Shown here: positions 1 through 8,500 of the stretch, one piece after another
How positions within the stretch are numbered: the first letter of the stretch is position 1
Layout: each line of letters begins with the position of its first letter
Assembly (NCBI RefSeq): GCF_030545015.1
Contig: NZ_CP120653.1
Span: 992,001 to 1,056,000 of the forward strand
From: Myroides sp. JBRI-B21084
GTDB taxonomy: Bacteria > Bacteroidota > Bacteroidia > Flavobacteriales > Flavobacteriaceae
Reading direction: 5' to 3'
DNA: 64,000 nt
Program-made: the position numbers and the translations under genes
The notes under the pieces: model-generated
Databases searched by the model: none
What the model was told of the DNA's origin: nothing
The model's input: only the letters and a program-made list of their open reading frames with translations

Positions 1-638
1 CTTCTCGTGCTTATATTCCAGCTTCATTATGGGAAGATATTAAGAACTATGTGATTGCAGACGTTAATTCATTTAAAATGGGTTCGCCAGAAGATATGAG
101 CAACTTTATGTCGGCTGTAATTTCTGAATCATCTTTTGATAAACTAGCCAAAGCAATTGATGATGCAAAAGCATCAAACGAAGCAGAAATTGTTGTAGGT
201 GGTGGATATGATAAATCGAAAGGTTGGTTTATTGAACCAACTGTAATTGTTACTACAAATCCTAAATACGACACAATGGAGCGTGAATTGTTTGGCCCTG
301 TGTTAACTGTTTATGTTTATGAAGATGCAAAATGGGAAGAAAGTTTGCAATTAGTTGATAGTACTTCGGAATACGCATTAACAGGAGCAATATTTTCGGG
401 CTGTAGATATGCAATTGAAACAGCAACTAAAGCGTTAGAAAACGCAGCTGGTAATTTTTATATTAACGATAAGCCAACAGGTGCAGTAGTTGGGCAACAA
501 CCTTTTGGTGGTGCTCGTGGATCAGGAACTAATGATAAAGCTGGTTCTATGATTAACTTATTGCGTTGGGTTTCGCCACGTACAATTAAAGAAACTTTTG
601 TACCTGATACTGATTATAGATATCCGTTTTTAGGTTAA
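1..638 (+). CDS. pruA: L-glutamate gamma-semialdehyde dehydrogenase (1-pyrroline-5-carboxylate dehydrogenase), C-terminal part
   Basis: Partial gene entering from the left edge; the reading frame is open from base 3, so the 5' end lies outside the window. The visible 211 residues are the C-terminal part of an NAD-dependent aldehyde dehydrogenase that oxidises glutamate semialdehyde to glutamate in proline catabolism. Support comes from the typical P5C dehydrogenase stretches SRAYIPASLWEDIK, ERELFGPVLTVYVYED and the C-terminal QQPFGGARGSGTNDKAG. The catalytic Cys region is not in view, judging by family spacing. A strong terminator follows directly, so this is the end of its transcription unit. 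Confidence 0.93.
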   Translation, partial: SRAYIPASLWEDIKNYVIADVNSFKMGSPEDMSNFMSAVISESSFDKLAKAIDDAKASNEAEIVVGGGYDKSKGWFIEPTVIVTTNPKYDTMERELFGPVLTVYVYEDAKWEESLQLVDSTSEYALTGAIFSGCRYAIETATKALENAAGNFYINDKPTGAVVGQQPFGGARGSGTNDKAGSMINLLRWVSPRTIKETFVPDTDYRYPFLG

Positions 639-647
639 TCTTAATAC

Positions 648-678
648 AAAAATGCCCTGATTTTTTCAGGGCATTTTT
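648..678. terminator. bidirectional intrinsic terminator
   Basis: A 13-base stem (AAAAATGCCCTGA and its complement) with a short T loop ends in a T run. It lies between the pruA stop and the convergent VOC gene and can serve both strands. Confidence 0.85.
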
Positions 679-686
679 ATGTTTTT

Positions 687-1148
687 TTAAAAAGCATCAA
701 TTATTATTTTTTTCATTTGCGTTAGTTTGTTAAAAGCATTTGGTTTTTTACTTAATTCGTTCCAATTTTCTGGACAAATTTGCCAGCTTATGCCGTATTT
801 ATCTTTTAGCCAACCGCAAAAACTTTCGGCGCCACCATTCGCTGTAAGTGCATTCCAATAATAATCTATCTCAGTTTGGTTTTTACAAGGAATCATAAAT
901 GAAACCGACTCGTTAAAAAGAAAAGGTCCGTTTGCATTTATCGCAATAAAATGCATCTTTAAAATTTCAAATTCGATAGATAGTATTTTTCCAGAATACG
1001 CTTTATTGAAATCAGGTAAACCTTCTTGTTCATTTAAAGGGTAGTAATTGGTTTGTAATATCTTACCATCATTAAATACAGATAAATAATAAGTTACAGC
1101 TTCGAGAGCATTGCCATTAAACCATAAGTTGGGTGTAATTTTTTGCAT
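687..1148 (-). CDS. VOC family protein (PhnB-like / 3-dmu-9_3-mt fold)
   Basis: A 153-residue cytosolic protein of the glyoxalase/bleomycin-resistance superfamily, PhnB-like branch. The opening QKITPNLWFNGNALEAVTYY and the later FAINANGPFLFNESVSFMI-type and GWLKDKYGISWQI stretches match the pattern of this group, in which paired beta-alpha-beta-beta-beta modules form a metal- or ligand-binding cup. The substrate cannot be told from sequence; PhnB-like proteins are mostly uncharacterised and are not themselves phosphonate enzymes. It is a single gene with its own upstream gap, convergent with pruA. Confidence 0.85.
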   Translation of the reverse strand: MQKITPNLWFNGNALEAVTYYLSVFNDGKILQTNYYPLNEQEGLPDFNKAYSGKILSIEFEILKMHFIAINANGPFLFNESVSFMIPCKNQTEIDYYWNALTANGGAESFCGWLKDKYGISWQICPENWNELSKKPNAFNKLTQMKKIIIDAF

Positions 1149-1200
1149 TTTAATTAAAATATTTTAAAAGCGTTTAGTTTGAATATAAAGTTTATACATT

Positions 1201-3441
1201 TTAATAATTTAAATTCAATCCAAAGCCTATCCCCATATCACTGTCATAATGCGTTCGTAGTCTTAAATTTTTATTTAAAATATATTGTAAATCACCCATG
1301 TATTCTTTATCTGTATTAATCATAAATCCAGCTCTTAATCTTTTAGATAAAGGTATGTCTTCTCTCATTAGAGATAACCTAAAAATACCATCGTGATAAA
1401 GTTCAGCTTGTAAGTTTATTAACATTGGTAAAGTATACATTATACCTAAACTAATTGCTGATCTTTTATCTTTTTTATTTGTTTGTCCAAAAATGTTCGT
1501 TTCATTTACATCCATTGCTGTTTTTCGGTATCTAAAATCAAAACCAATAAAAGGCATAAACCATTGCATCTTACCTATATAACGGCCAAGGTGTGTTTCA
1601 GTTTCGTAGCCGTGATGATCATTGTACCCTAACCGCCATTCTGTGCCTAAACTCCAACGGGTGTTTTGAAGCATTAATTCTCCATCGTTTCCATTAGTTG
1701 CAAAATCGTTTTCGGCCATAAAATGTAATTCATTACTCTGTTTTTGTAATTTTTTATATGCCCATTTTTTATTTTTTAGATATTTATTAGGACTTTGATT
1801 TTCGTAACTAAAAACTCGGTTCATACCTGCCATCATATGATATAAAATGTGACAATGAAAAAACCAATCTCCTTCTAAATTGGCCTCAAATTCAATGATA
1901 TTTGTTTCCATTGGCATAATATCAACAACATTTTTTAAAGGTGCAAAATCACCTTTACCGTTTATTAATCTAAAATCATGTCCATGAAGATGCATTGGAT
2001 GTCGCATCATTGAATTGTTGTACAATGTAATTCTAACTATTTCTCCTTTTTTAATTAAAATTTTATCCGTTTCAGAAAGCACTTTGTTATCTATACTCCA
2101 AATATATCGGTTCATATTACCGGTTAATTCAAATTTTAGTTCACGTATAGGTGCATTTTTGGATAATACTGTTTTTGTAGGAGATTTAAGCATAGAGTAG
2201 TTTAGAGTGATTATAGCTTTAGAATTATTATGTAGAGAATGATTGTTTTCTTTCTGATTTACATTTTTTTGTACTTTTTTACCAGTGATTTCTTCATACA
2301 TTACAGTGTTCATATCCATTTTTTGTAAACTCATATCCATTCCCATATCATTCATGGTACCATCTAAATTCATCATTTCATTCATCATTTTCATTCCTTC
2401 AAAATATTTAAGTTTTGGTAAAGGATTTAAAAGTTGTTTAATGCCTGAACCAAGATAAATTGATACAGATTTAGTGCGATCTTCTGTAGTTGCCATAAAT
2501 TCAAATGAAGTGTTTTCTTTAGGAATGGAAACTACAACATCATAAGTTTCAGAAACTCCAATAATTAAACGGTCAACTTCTATTGGTTCAACGTCGTTAC
2601 CATCATTTGCAACAACTGTAATTTTACCCCCCGCATAGGTTAACCAAAAATAGGAAGACGCACCTCCGTTTGAAATTCTTAATCGAACTTTATCACCTGA
2701 TTTAAATTCTGAAAATTGTTTTTCAGAAGTTCCATTAATTAAGAATTTATCATAATAAACATCACTTACGTCCATCGCCAGCATTCGTTTCCATTCGTTC
2801 TTAAGTTTTGTTTTGAAATGCCCTTCTTTAATTGCTTCGGAATAACTTTGTGTTGTACCTTTTTTAATAGCAAACCAATCAGAAGCGTTGTGCAACATTC
2901 TGTGTACGTTTTCTGGCTTGTAATTAGTCCATTCACTTAATATTAAAGGAATAGTTGGTAGGTCATCAATACCTTTTCTAAAGGATTTATCATCTTCCTT
3001 TTTATTGATAATTAAGGATCCATACATACCAATTTGTTCTTGTAGACCACTGTGGCTATGGTACCAATGGGTACCATTTTGTATAATGGGGAAACGATAA
3101 ACATGTGTAGTATTGGGTTTAATGGGCATTTGAGTTAGATATGGAACACCGTCTTCAGGATTAGGTAGGTACAATCCATGCCAATGTAACGAAGTAGTTT
3201 CTTTAAGTAAGTTGTGAACATGTATTTCGGCTAAATCACCTTCAGTAAAAGTTAAAGTTGGCATAGGTATTTGTCCGTTTACAGCAATGGCTCTTTTTTC
3301 AATACCTGTATAATTTACAATAGTGTCTTTAACGTATAAATCGTATCGAATTACTTTTTGAGCATTACTATTTATGTTAATTAATAAAGTAAAATAAAAT
3401 ATAATTAACTTTAAAAATTTATTTTTTTTGTTATTTATCAT
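1201..3441 (-). CDS. multicopper oxidase (CopA-like) with C-terminal CopB-like beta-barrel domain
   Basis: A 746-residue exported protein with a signal peptide at about 1-28. Three cupredoxin domains carry all four copper motifs: HWHG (86-89), HWYHSH (125-130), HPMHLHGHDF (481-490) and HCHILYHMMAGM (529-540), so types 1, 2 and 3 copper sites look intact. A Met-rich patch (about 349-381) resembles the copper-binding insert of CopA/CueO-type cuprous oxidases. After residue 570 the protein continues for about 175 residues with alternating aromatic strands (TRWSLGTEWRLGYNDHHG) resembling the outer-membrane barrel of CopB. Likely role: periplasmic Cu(I) oxidation and copper tolerance. It sits downstream of the HMA-DUF3347 gene on the same strand. 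Confidence 0.9.
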   Translation of the reverse strand: MINNKKNKFLKLIIFYFTLLININSNAQKVIRYDLYVKDTIVNYTGIEKRAIAVNGQIPMPTLTFTEGDLAEIHVHNLLKETTSLHWHGLYLPNPEDGVPYLTQMPIKPNTTHVYRFPIIQNGTHWYHSHSGLQEQIGMYGSLIINKKEDDKSFRKGIDDLPTIPLILSEWTNYKPENVHRMLHNASDWFAIKKGTTQSYSEAIKEGHFKTKLKNEWKRMLAMDVSDVYYDKFLINGTSEKQFSEFKSGDKVRLRISNGGASSYFWLTYAGGKITVVANDGNDVEPIEVDRLIIGVSETYDVVVSIPKENTSFEFMATTEDRTKSVSIYLGSGIKQLLNPLPKLKYFEGMKMMNEMMNLDGTMNDMGMDMSLQKMDMNTVMYEEITGKKVQKNVNQKENNHSLHNNSKAIITLNYSMLKSPTKTVLSKNAPIRELKFELTGNMNRYIWSIDNKVLSETDKILIKKGEIVRITLYNNSMMRHPMHLHGHDFRLINGKGDFAPLKNVVDIMPMETNIIEFEANLEGDWFFHCHILYHMMAGMNRVFSYENQSPNKYLKNKKWAYKKLQKQSNELHFMAENDFATNGNDGELMLQNTRWSLGTEWRLGYNDHHGYETETHLGRYIGKMQWFMPFIGFDFRYRKTAMDVNETNIFGQTNKKDKRSAISLGIMYTLPMLINLQAELYHDGIFRLSLMREDIPLSKRLRAGFMINTDKEYMGDLQYILNKNLRLRTHYDSDMGIGFGLNLNY

Positions 3442-3455
3442 AATTAATTTAATTA

Positions 3456-3491
3456 AAAGTAAGGTGTTATATTATGTAAACACCTTACTTT
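3456..3491 (-). terminator. hairpin between the two copper genes
   Basis: A 13-base perfect stem around AAGTAAGGTGTT with a 10-base loop lies immediately after the HMA-DUF3347 stop codon and 15 bases before the oxidase start. On the minus strand it is followed by only a modest T run, so it may be a partial terminator or an mRNA-processing hairpin that sets the ratio of the two genes. Confidence 0.6.
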
Positions 3492-3492
3492 A

Positions 3493-4338
3493 TTATTTAA
3501 TTGTTTCAATAGTTTTGCCGCAAGAAATCATTTGCGATCCGTAAAATGGATTTTTAATGCTTTCATCTTTACTTAACCAATTAGCACCTTTTCCATTGTT
3601 TGCCATAGGGCAAAATTGATAAAAAATAGAGAATTCGTGTTTTGTAGATTTAATTAATTCATACATTTTATTTGATAAATCAATAAAATATTCTCGTTGT
3701 TGTTGTATATCTTTAGTTAATGTAATTTGATCAGCATAATCGATTAAATTTTGCATTACTTTTAACCAAATAACCTGTTCTTTATTAGTAAGTTTTTCCA
3801 TTTCAACAGCTTTAATCGATGAAATAAATGATTCTGCATTAGTCAAAGCCAAAGATGCATCAGAGTTTACTAAAGCTTCTTTTATATTAAAATAATTATT
3901 AAATACTGGATTTAAAGTGCCTACAACTTCTTTGTTAGTTGTTGTTGAGGAATTATGGTTTATATTAATATCTGTTGACTTAACAACTTTAACGGTTTGT
4001 TTGTTTGAACGTTTGTATTTACAACAATCAGGTAAATGCTGATATTTTTCATCGGGTGCTAAAAATTCATTGCTGTCGTACCCAGCTATTGCAATACGTT
4101 TTAATATTTCATTTAAATCGGTTTTTAAAGTATCATAAACAATTTTTGCGTTTTTGGTTTCTTTATCCCAATCTATATGAGCTGTTTTTTTTAAATTTCC
4201 TGCTTTTTCAATTTTGGTTTCACACATACCACAGTTACCAAATATTTTAATATTTTCGGTTTTTGCATTGTTAATTTGCGAAATTGCCGAAAATAATGGC
4301 AATAATGTAATTGCAACCAATATATTTATTGATTTCAT
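3493..4338 (-). CDS. secreted heavy-metal-associated (HMA) domain protein with DUF3347
   Basis: A 281-residue exported protein. Signal peptide at about 1-20, then an HMA fold with the metal-binding GNCGMCE loop (Cys36, Cys39), a second Cys pair DCCKYKR near residue 105, and a DUF3347 domain at about 135-270 ending in the family hallmarks CPMANNGKGANWLS and NPFYGSQMISCG. HMA loops bind Cu(I) or similar soft metals; DUF3347 is often found in copper-efflux (CusB-like) proteins of Bacteroidota. With the neighbouring multicopper oxidase this points to a periplasmic copper carrier or sensor. The fusion is seen; the copper role is inferred. Confidence 0.85.
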   Translation of the reverse strand: MKSINILVAITLLPLFSAISQINNAKTENIKIFGNCGMCETKIEKAGNLKKTAHIDWDKETKNAKIVYDTLKTDLNEILKRIAIAGYDSNEFLAPDEKYQHLPDCCKYKRSNKQTVKVVKSTDININHNSSTTTNKEVVGTLNPVFNNYFNIKEALVNSDASLALTNAESFISSIKAVEMEKLTNKEQVIWLKVMQNLIDYADQITLTKDIQQQREYFIDLSNKMYELIKSTKHEFSIFYQFCPMANNGKGANWLSKDESIKNPFYGSQMISCGKTIETIK

Positions 4339-4422
4339 ATTTTTTTATTTTAAGTTGATAATAATTAACTTTTAAGAAATTTTAATTCTGTTTAAGCACA
4401 CGTATGGCTGTACATATTAAAA

Positions 4423-4758
4423 TTAAGCTATTTTTGGTAGCGTCCAAATTGAAAAGTAACCAGGGGAAAGTTCAATTTTATTATAAAATGATTTTTCTTT
4501 TTTGTTTTTTATTATAATAAAATCTGCATTTAATTCAGTTAAATAAATTACAAAAAATATTGATTGCACTGTTGTGCACTTGCAAATCAATTTATCACAA
4601 GTACTATCACAAGCTTTACTATTACGTTTAATATCGTTGTCTTTTTTACAACAAGATTTTTCTGTTTTGTTCAAACTACTTCCACAAGCATAAGACTTAC
4701 CAGGGGTAATAAAAAAAAACGTAAGCATTAATAATAATATGTAGAATTGCTTTGACAT
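4423..4758 (-). CDS. small Cys-rich secreted protein, copper-locus associated
   Basis: A 111-residue protein with a signal peptide (about 1-25, hydrophobic core ILLLMLTFFFI). The mature part starts with a dense cysteine cluster: CGSS, SCCKKD, ACDSTCDKLICKC within about 40 residues, then a short hydrophobic/aromatic C-terminal half. I do not recognise a named family. Its place first in the minus-strand copper gene set, and the thiol-rich N-terminus, suggest extracytoplasmic metal binding. The gap to the next gene is about 84 bases, so co-transcription is likely but not certain. Confidence 0.7.
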   Translation of the reverse strand: MSKQFYILLLMLTFFFITPGKSYACGSSLNKTEKSCCKKDNDIKRNSKACDSTCDKLICKCTTVQSIFFVIYLTELNADFIIIKNKKEKSFYNKIELSPGYFSIWTLPKIA

Positions 4759-4812
4759 ATCGCTAAATTACAAATTTTTAATTTAACTAGTTTAATTTAA
4801 AAACAATTTTAT

Positions 4813-4820
4813 TACATTTG
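4813..4820 (+). promoter_or_regulatory. putative Bacteroidota -7 element (TACATTTG) for dodecin gene
   Basis: TACATTTG matches TAnnTTTG and sits 20 bases before the dodecin ATG. No clear -33 TTG is seen, and single -7 matches occur by chance in AT-rich DNA. Confidence 0.45.
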
Positions 4821-4840
4821 ATAAAATCAAAAAATAATAA

Positions 4841-5041
4841 ATGGCTGTATTAAAAGTAATTGAAGTTTTATCTAGCTCTGAAACAAGCTGGGAAGACGCA
4901 ACTCGTAAAGCTGTTGAACAAGCGGCAAAATCGTTAAAAAATATACGTTCGGTATATGTACAAGAGCAAAGTGCTACTGTAAAAGAAAATAAAGTTGTAG
5001 AATTTAGGGTAAACCTTAAATTAACTTTTGAAATTGAATAA
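4841..5041 (+). CDS. dodecin family protein
   Basis: A 66-residue cytosolic protein with the complete dodecin fold pattern: MAVLKVIEVLSSSETSWEDA, then the KAVEQAAKSLKNIRSVYV helix and the final VVEFRVNLKLTFEIE strand. Dodecins form hollow dodecamers that bind flavin (or CoA) and act as flavin buffers; length and Trp position (SW, flavin-stacking residue) fit. Probably co-transcribed with the helical protein 20 bases downstream. Confidence 0.93.
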   Translation: MAVLKVIEVLSSSETSWEDATRKAVEQAAKSLKNIRSVYVQEQSATVKENKVVEFRVNLKLTFEIE

Positions 5042-5061
5042 TAACTTATAATTAGAAAAAA

Positions 5062-5496
5062 ATGGGATTAGGTAGTTTTTTTAAAAACCTTTTTGGTTCG
5101 GCTTCAAATAAAGTTGAATCTGGTGTTGAATCTGTAAAAAATGTTGCAAACGAGTCAGCAGGAAAATCTGATGAATTTCTATCGGGTTTGGGCAATAAAT
5201 TAAGTGATGCTTATGATGCAGCCAAAGATTCTGCATCTGAAGCAATTTCAAAGGCTAGCGATATGGCCGACGATGCTGTGGAAACTATTAAAGAAAAAAC
5301 AGCACCAATGATTGATAAAGCTGAAGAAATGATTGATGCAGCAAGTGAAAAAGCTTCTGAAGTATTTGAAGATGCTAAGGAAAAAGTTGAAGATGTTGTT
5401 GAAGACGTAAAAGAAAAAGCAACTGAAACATACCAAGCTGCAAAAGAAAAAGTTGAAGATTTTACCAACGATAAAAACGAAGAAAACGCACAGTAA
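5062..5496 (+). CDS. LEA-like / apolipoprotein-like amphipathic helical protein
   Basis: A 144-residue low-complexity protein without signal peptide. After a short hydrophobic start (LGSFFKNLFG) it is almost wholly Ala/Glu/Lys/Asp helix with 11-residue-type periodicity (DAKEKVEDVVEDVKEKATE), as in LEA group 3 and YtxH-like stress proteins. Such proteins protect membranes or proteins during drying or stress; here this is inferred from composition only. Follows dodecin by 20 bases and ends in a terminator, suggesting a two-gene stress operon. Confidence 0.75.
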   Translation: MGLGSFFKNLFGSASNKVESGVESVKNVANESAGKSDEFLSGLGNKLSDAYDAAKDSASEAISKASDMADDAVETIKEKTAPMIDKAEEMIDAASEKASEVFEDAKEKVEDVVEDVKEKATETYQAAKEKVEDFTNDKNEENAQ

Positions 5497-5529
5497 AAAA
5501 AATCGCCTTTATATAAAGGCGATTTTTTT
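5496..5529. terminator. bidirectional terminator between helical protein and purL
   Basis: The stem AAATCGCCTTT with its complement, A run on one side and T run on the other, lies between two convergent genes and overlaps the last base of the upstream stop codon. Confidence 0.88.
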
Positions 5530-5534
5530 ATGAT

Positions 5535-8500
5535 TTATTTATTTTGTTCACACCACTCGCGTGCATTTACAAAAGCTTCAACCCAAGGCGAAACTTGGTC
5601 TTCTCTACCAGCTGGGTAATTTGCCCAGTTCCAAGGGAAAACAGAACGCTCGATATGCGGCATGGTTACTAAATGACGCCCAGTTTTATCACACATCATT
5701 GCTGTGTTATAATCTGATCCATTTGGATTTGCAGGGTATTTGTCATATGCATATTTAGCTACAATATTGTACTGGTTTTCGCTGTTTGGTAAGTTAAATT
5801 TACCTTCACCGTGCGAAATCCAAACACCTAATGTTGTACCCGCTAAAGTTGATAACATTACCGAATTATTAGGTTGTACTTTTACCGAAATAAAGTTAGA
5901 TTCGTGTTTTTGCGAAGTATTATGATGCATTTTACCATGTACTTCATGTTCAGGATTAATTAGTTCTAATTCCATAAACAATTGGCAACCGTTGCAAATA
6001 CCAACTGATAACGTATCAGGTCGAGCAAAGAAATTCTTTAATGCAGTATTTGCTTTTTCGTTGTACATAAATGCACCTGCCCAACCTTTAGCCGAACCTA
6101 AAACATCTGAATTTGAAAAACCACCTACAGCACCAATAAATTGGATATCTTCAAGGGTTTCACGACCACTAATTAAATCGGTCATGTGTACATCTTTAAC
6201 ATCAAAACCGGCTAAGTACATTGCATTAGCCATTTCACGCTCAGAATTCGATCCTTTTTCACGAATAATTGCAGCTTTTGGTCTTGGGTTTGAATTGTTG
6301 ATTGTTGGCTTTTGCCCGTTAAAATGAACAGGGAAGTTAAAATGAATTGGTTGATTTTTGTAATTCATTAATCGCTCACGTGCCATACCGTTTTTAGATT
6401 GTTTTTTATCTAAGTAGTACGAAGTAATAAACCAAGTATCACGTAATTCGTTAATGTTAAAGTTGTAATGTTCTTTACCAAATGCAACTTTTAATTCTTG
6501 ACCTTCAGAAGGTACACCAATTTTTACAAATTCAATACCATTAGCATCCATTTTATTTTCAAAAATACGATCGTTTTGTGCTTGTAACACTACGGCAATA
6601 TTTTCGTTAAATAAAGCTTTAATAATATCGGTTTCATTTAAACCTGTTAAATCGATATCAGCATCTAAGTTATATCCAGCAAAACACATTTCAAGCAAAG
6701 TAGTAATTAAACCACCTGAGCCCACATCGTGACCCGCAGCAATTTGATTATCGTTAATTAATTCTTGAATTGTATTAAATGCCTTTTTAAAATAAGCGGC
6801 ATCGGTAATAGTTGGTACTTCGTTACCAATTTTATTTAAAATTTGTGCAAACGATGAACCACCTAACTTAAATTTATCTTTAGAAAGGTTTATATAGTAT
6901 ATAGAATCGGCACTTTTAGAAAGTACAGGTTCAACCACTTTTGTTATATCGGTACAATTTCCTGCAGCTGAAATAATTACAGTTCCAGGGGCAATAACGT
7001 CGCCATCGGGATATTTCTGTTTCATTGAAAGTGAATCTTTACCCGTAGGGATATTAATTCCTAATTCAATAGCAAAATCTGCACAGCCTTTAACAGCTTC
7101 ATATAAACGTGCGTCTTCGCCTTTATTGTTACAAGCCCACATCCAATTGGCCGACAGCGAAATACCACTAAGTCCGTTTTTAATTGGGGCAAAAATAATG
7201 TTTGATAATGCTTCGCCAATTGCATTTCTACTACCAGCAACTGGGTCAACCAAAGCTGTAATAGGTGAGTGACCTACTGTTGTAGCAATACCTTCTTGTC
7301 CTTTAAAATCTAAAGCCATAACACCAACGTTATTTAAAGGCAATTGCAATGGGCCAACACATTGTTGTTTGGCAACTTTACCACCAACACAACGGTCAAC
7401 TTTATTTGTTAACCAATCTTTACAAGCAACAGCTTCTAATTGTAAAACTTGGTTTAAGTAGTTATAAACTTCTTCTTTTTCGTAAGTAATATCGGCATAA
7501 TTGTAAACAACGGTTTCGTCGTTCATAATGGTTTTTGGCGATGAACCAAACATATCGCTTAAAGCTAAATCCATTGGTTTTTCACCATTGGTAGCCGATT
7601 GAAAAGTAAAGCGTTGATTGTTTGTTACTTCACCAACAGTGTACATGGGCGAACGTTCACGATCGGCAATACGTTGTAAAGTTTCAATATCGGTTTTACC
7701 AATAACTAATCCCATACGTTCTTGCGATTCGTTACCAATGATTTCTTTTGCCGATAGCGTAGGATCTCCTACAGGTAATTTATCTAAATCAATTAATCCA
7801 CCAGTGTTTTCAACTAATTCAGACAAACAATTTAAGTGGCCACCAGCACCATGATCGTGAATTGAAACAATAGCGTTATGATCTGATTCTACCATACCAC
7901 GTACCGCATTTGCAGCACGTTTTTGCATTTCTGGGTTTGAACGTTGTATAGCATTTAGTTCAATTCCCGAACCAAACGCACCTGTATCTGCCGATGATAC
8001 TGCAGCACCACCCATACCAATGCGGTAGTTTTCACCACCTAAAATAACAATCTGATCGCCAGGTTTTGGTTCGTGTTTTTTAGCTTGATTTTCTTTACCA
8101 TAACCAATACCACCCGCTTGCATAATTACTTTATCGTAACCTATTTTGCGGTTGTTTTCTTCATGTTCAAAGGTTAAAACCGAACCTGTAATTAAGGGTT
8201 GGCCAAATTTGTTTCCAAAATCTGATGCTCCGTTTGATGCTTTTATTAAGATATCCATTGGTGTTTGGTACAACCAATTTCTTTCGTTCATTGCTTTTTC
8301 CCATGTACGATCGTCTTCTAAGCGTGAATAAGATGTCATGTAAATAGCTGTACCGGCTAAAGGTAATGAACCTTGGCCCCCAGCTAAACGGTCGCGAATT
8401 TCACCACCTGATCCAGTTGCAGCCCCATTAAAAGGCTCTACAGTTGTTGGAAAATTGTGGGTTTCTGCTTTTAATGAAATTACCGAATCAAATTCTTTTT

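Noticed and set aside
687..5041. A horizontally acquired metal-resistance island
   Set aside because: No integrase, IS element, tRNA or repeat boundary is seen and base composition looks like the rest of the window.
5211..5468. Open frames on the minus strand opposite the LEA-like gene
   Set aside because: Ser/Phe-rich shadows of a low-complexity helix; no start context and a poor protein pattern compared with the plus-strand gene.
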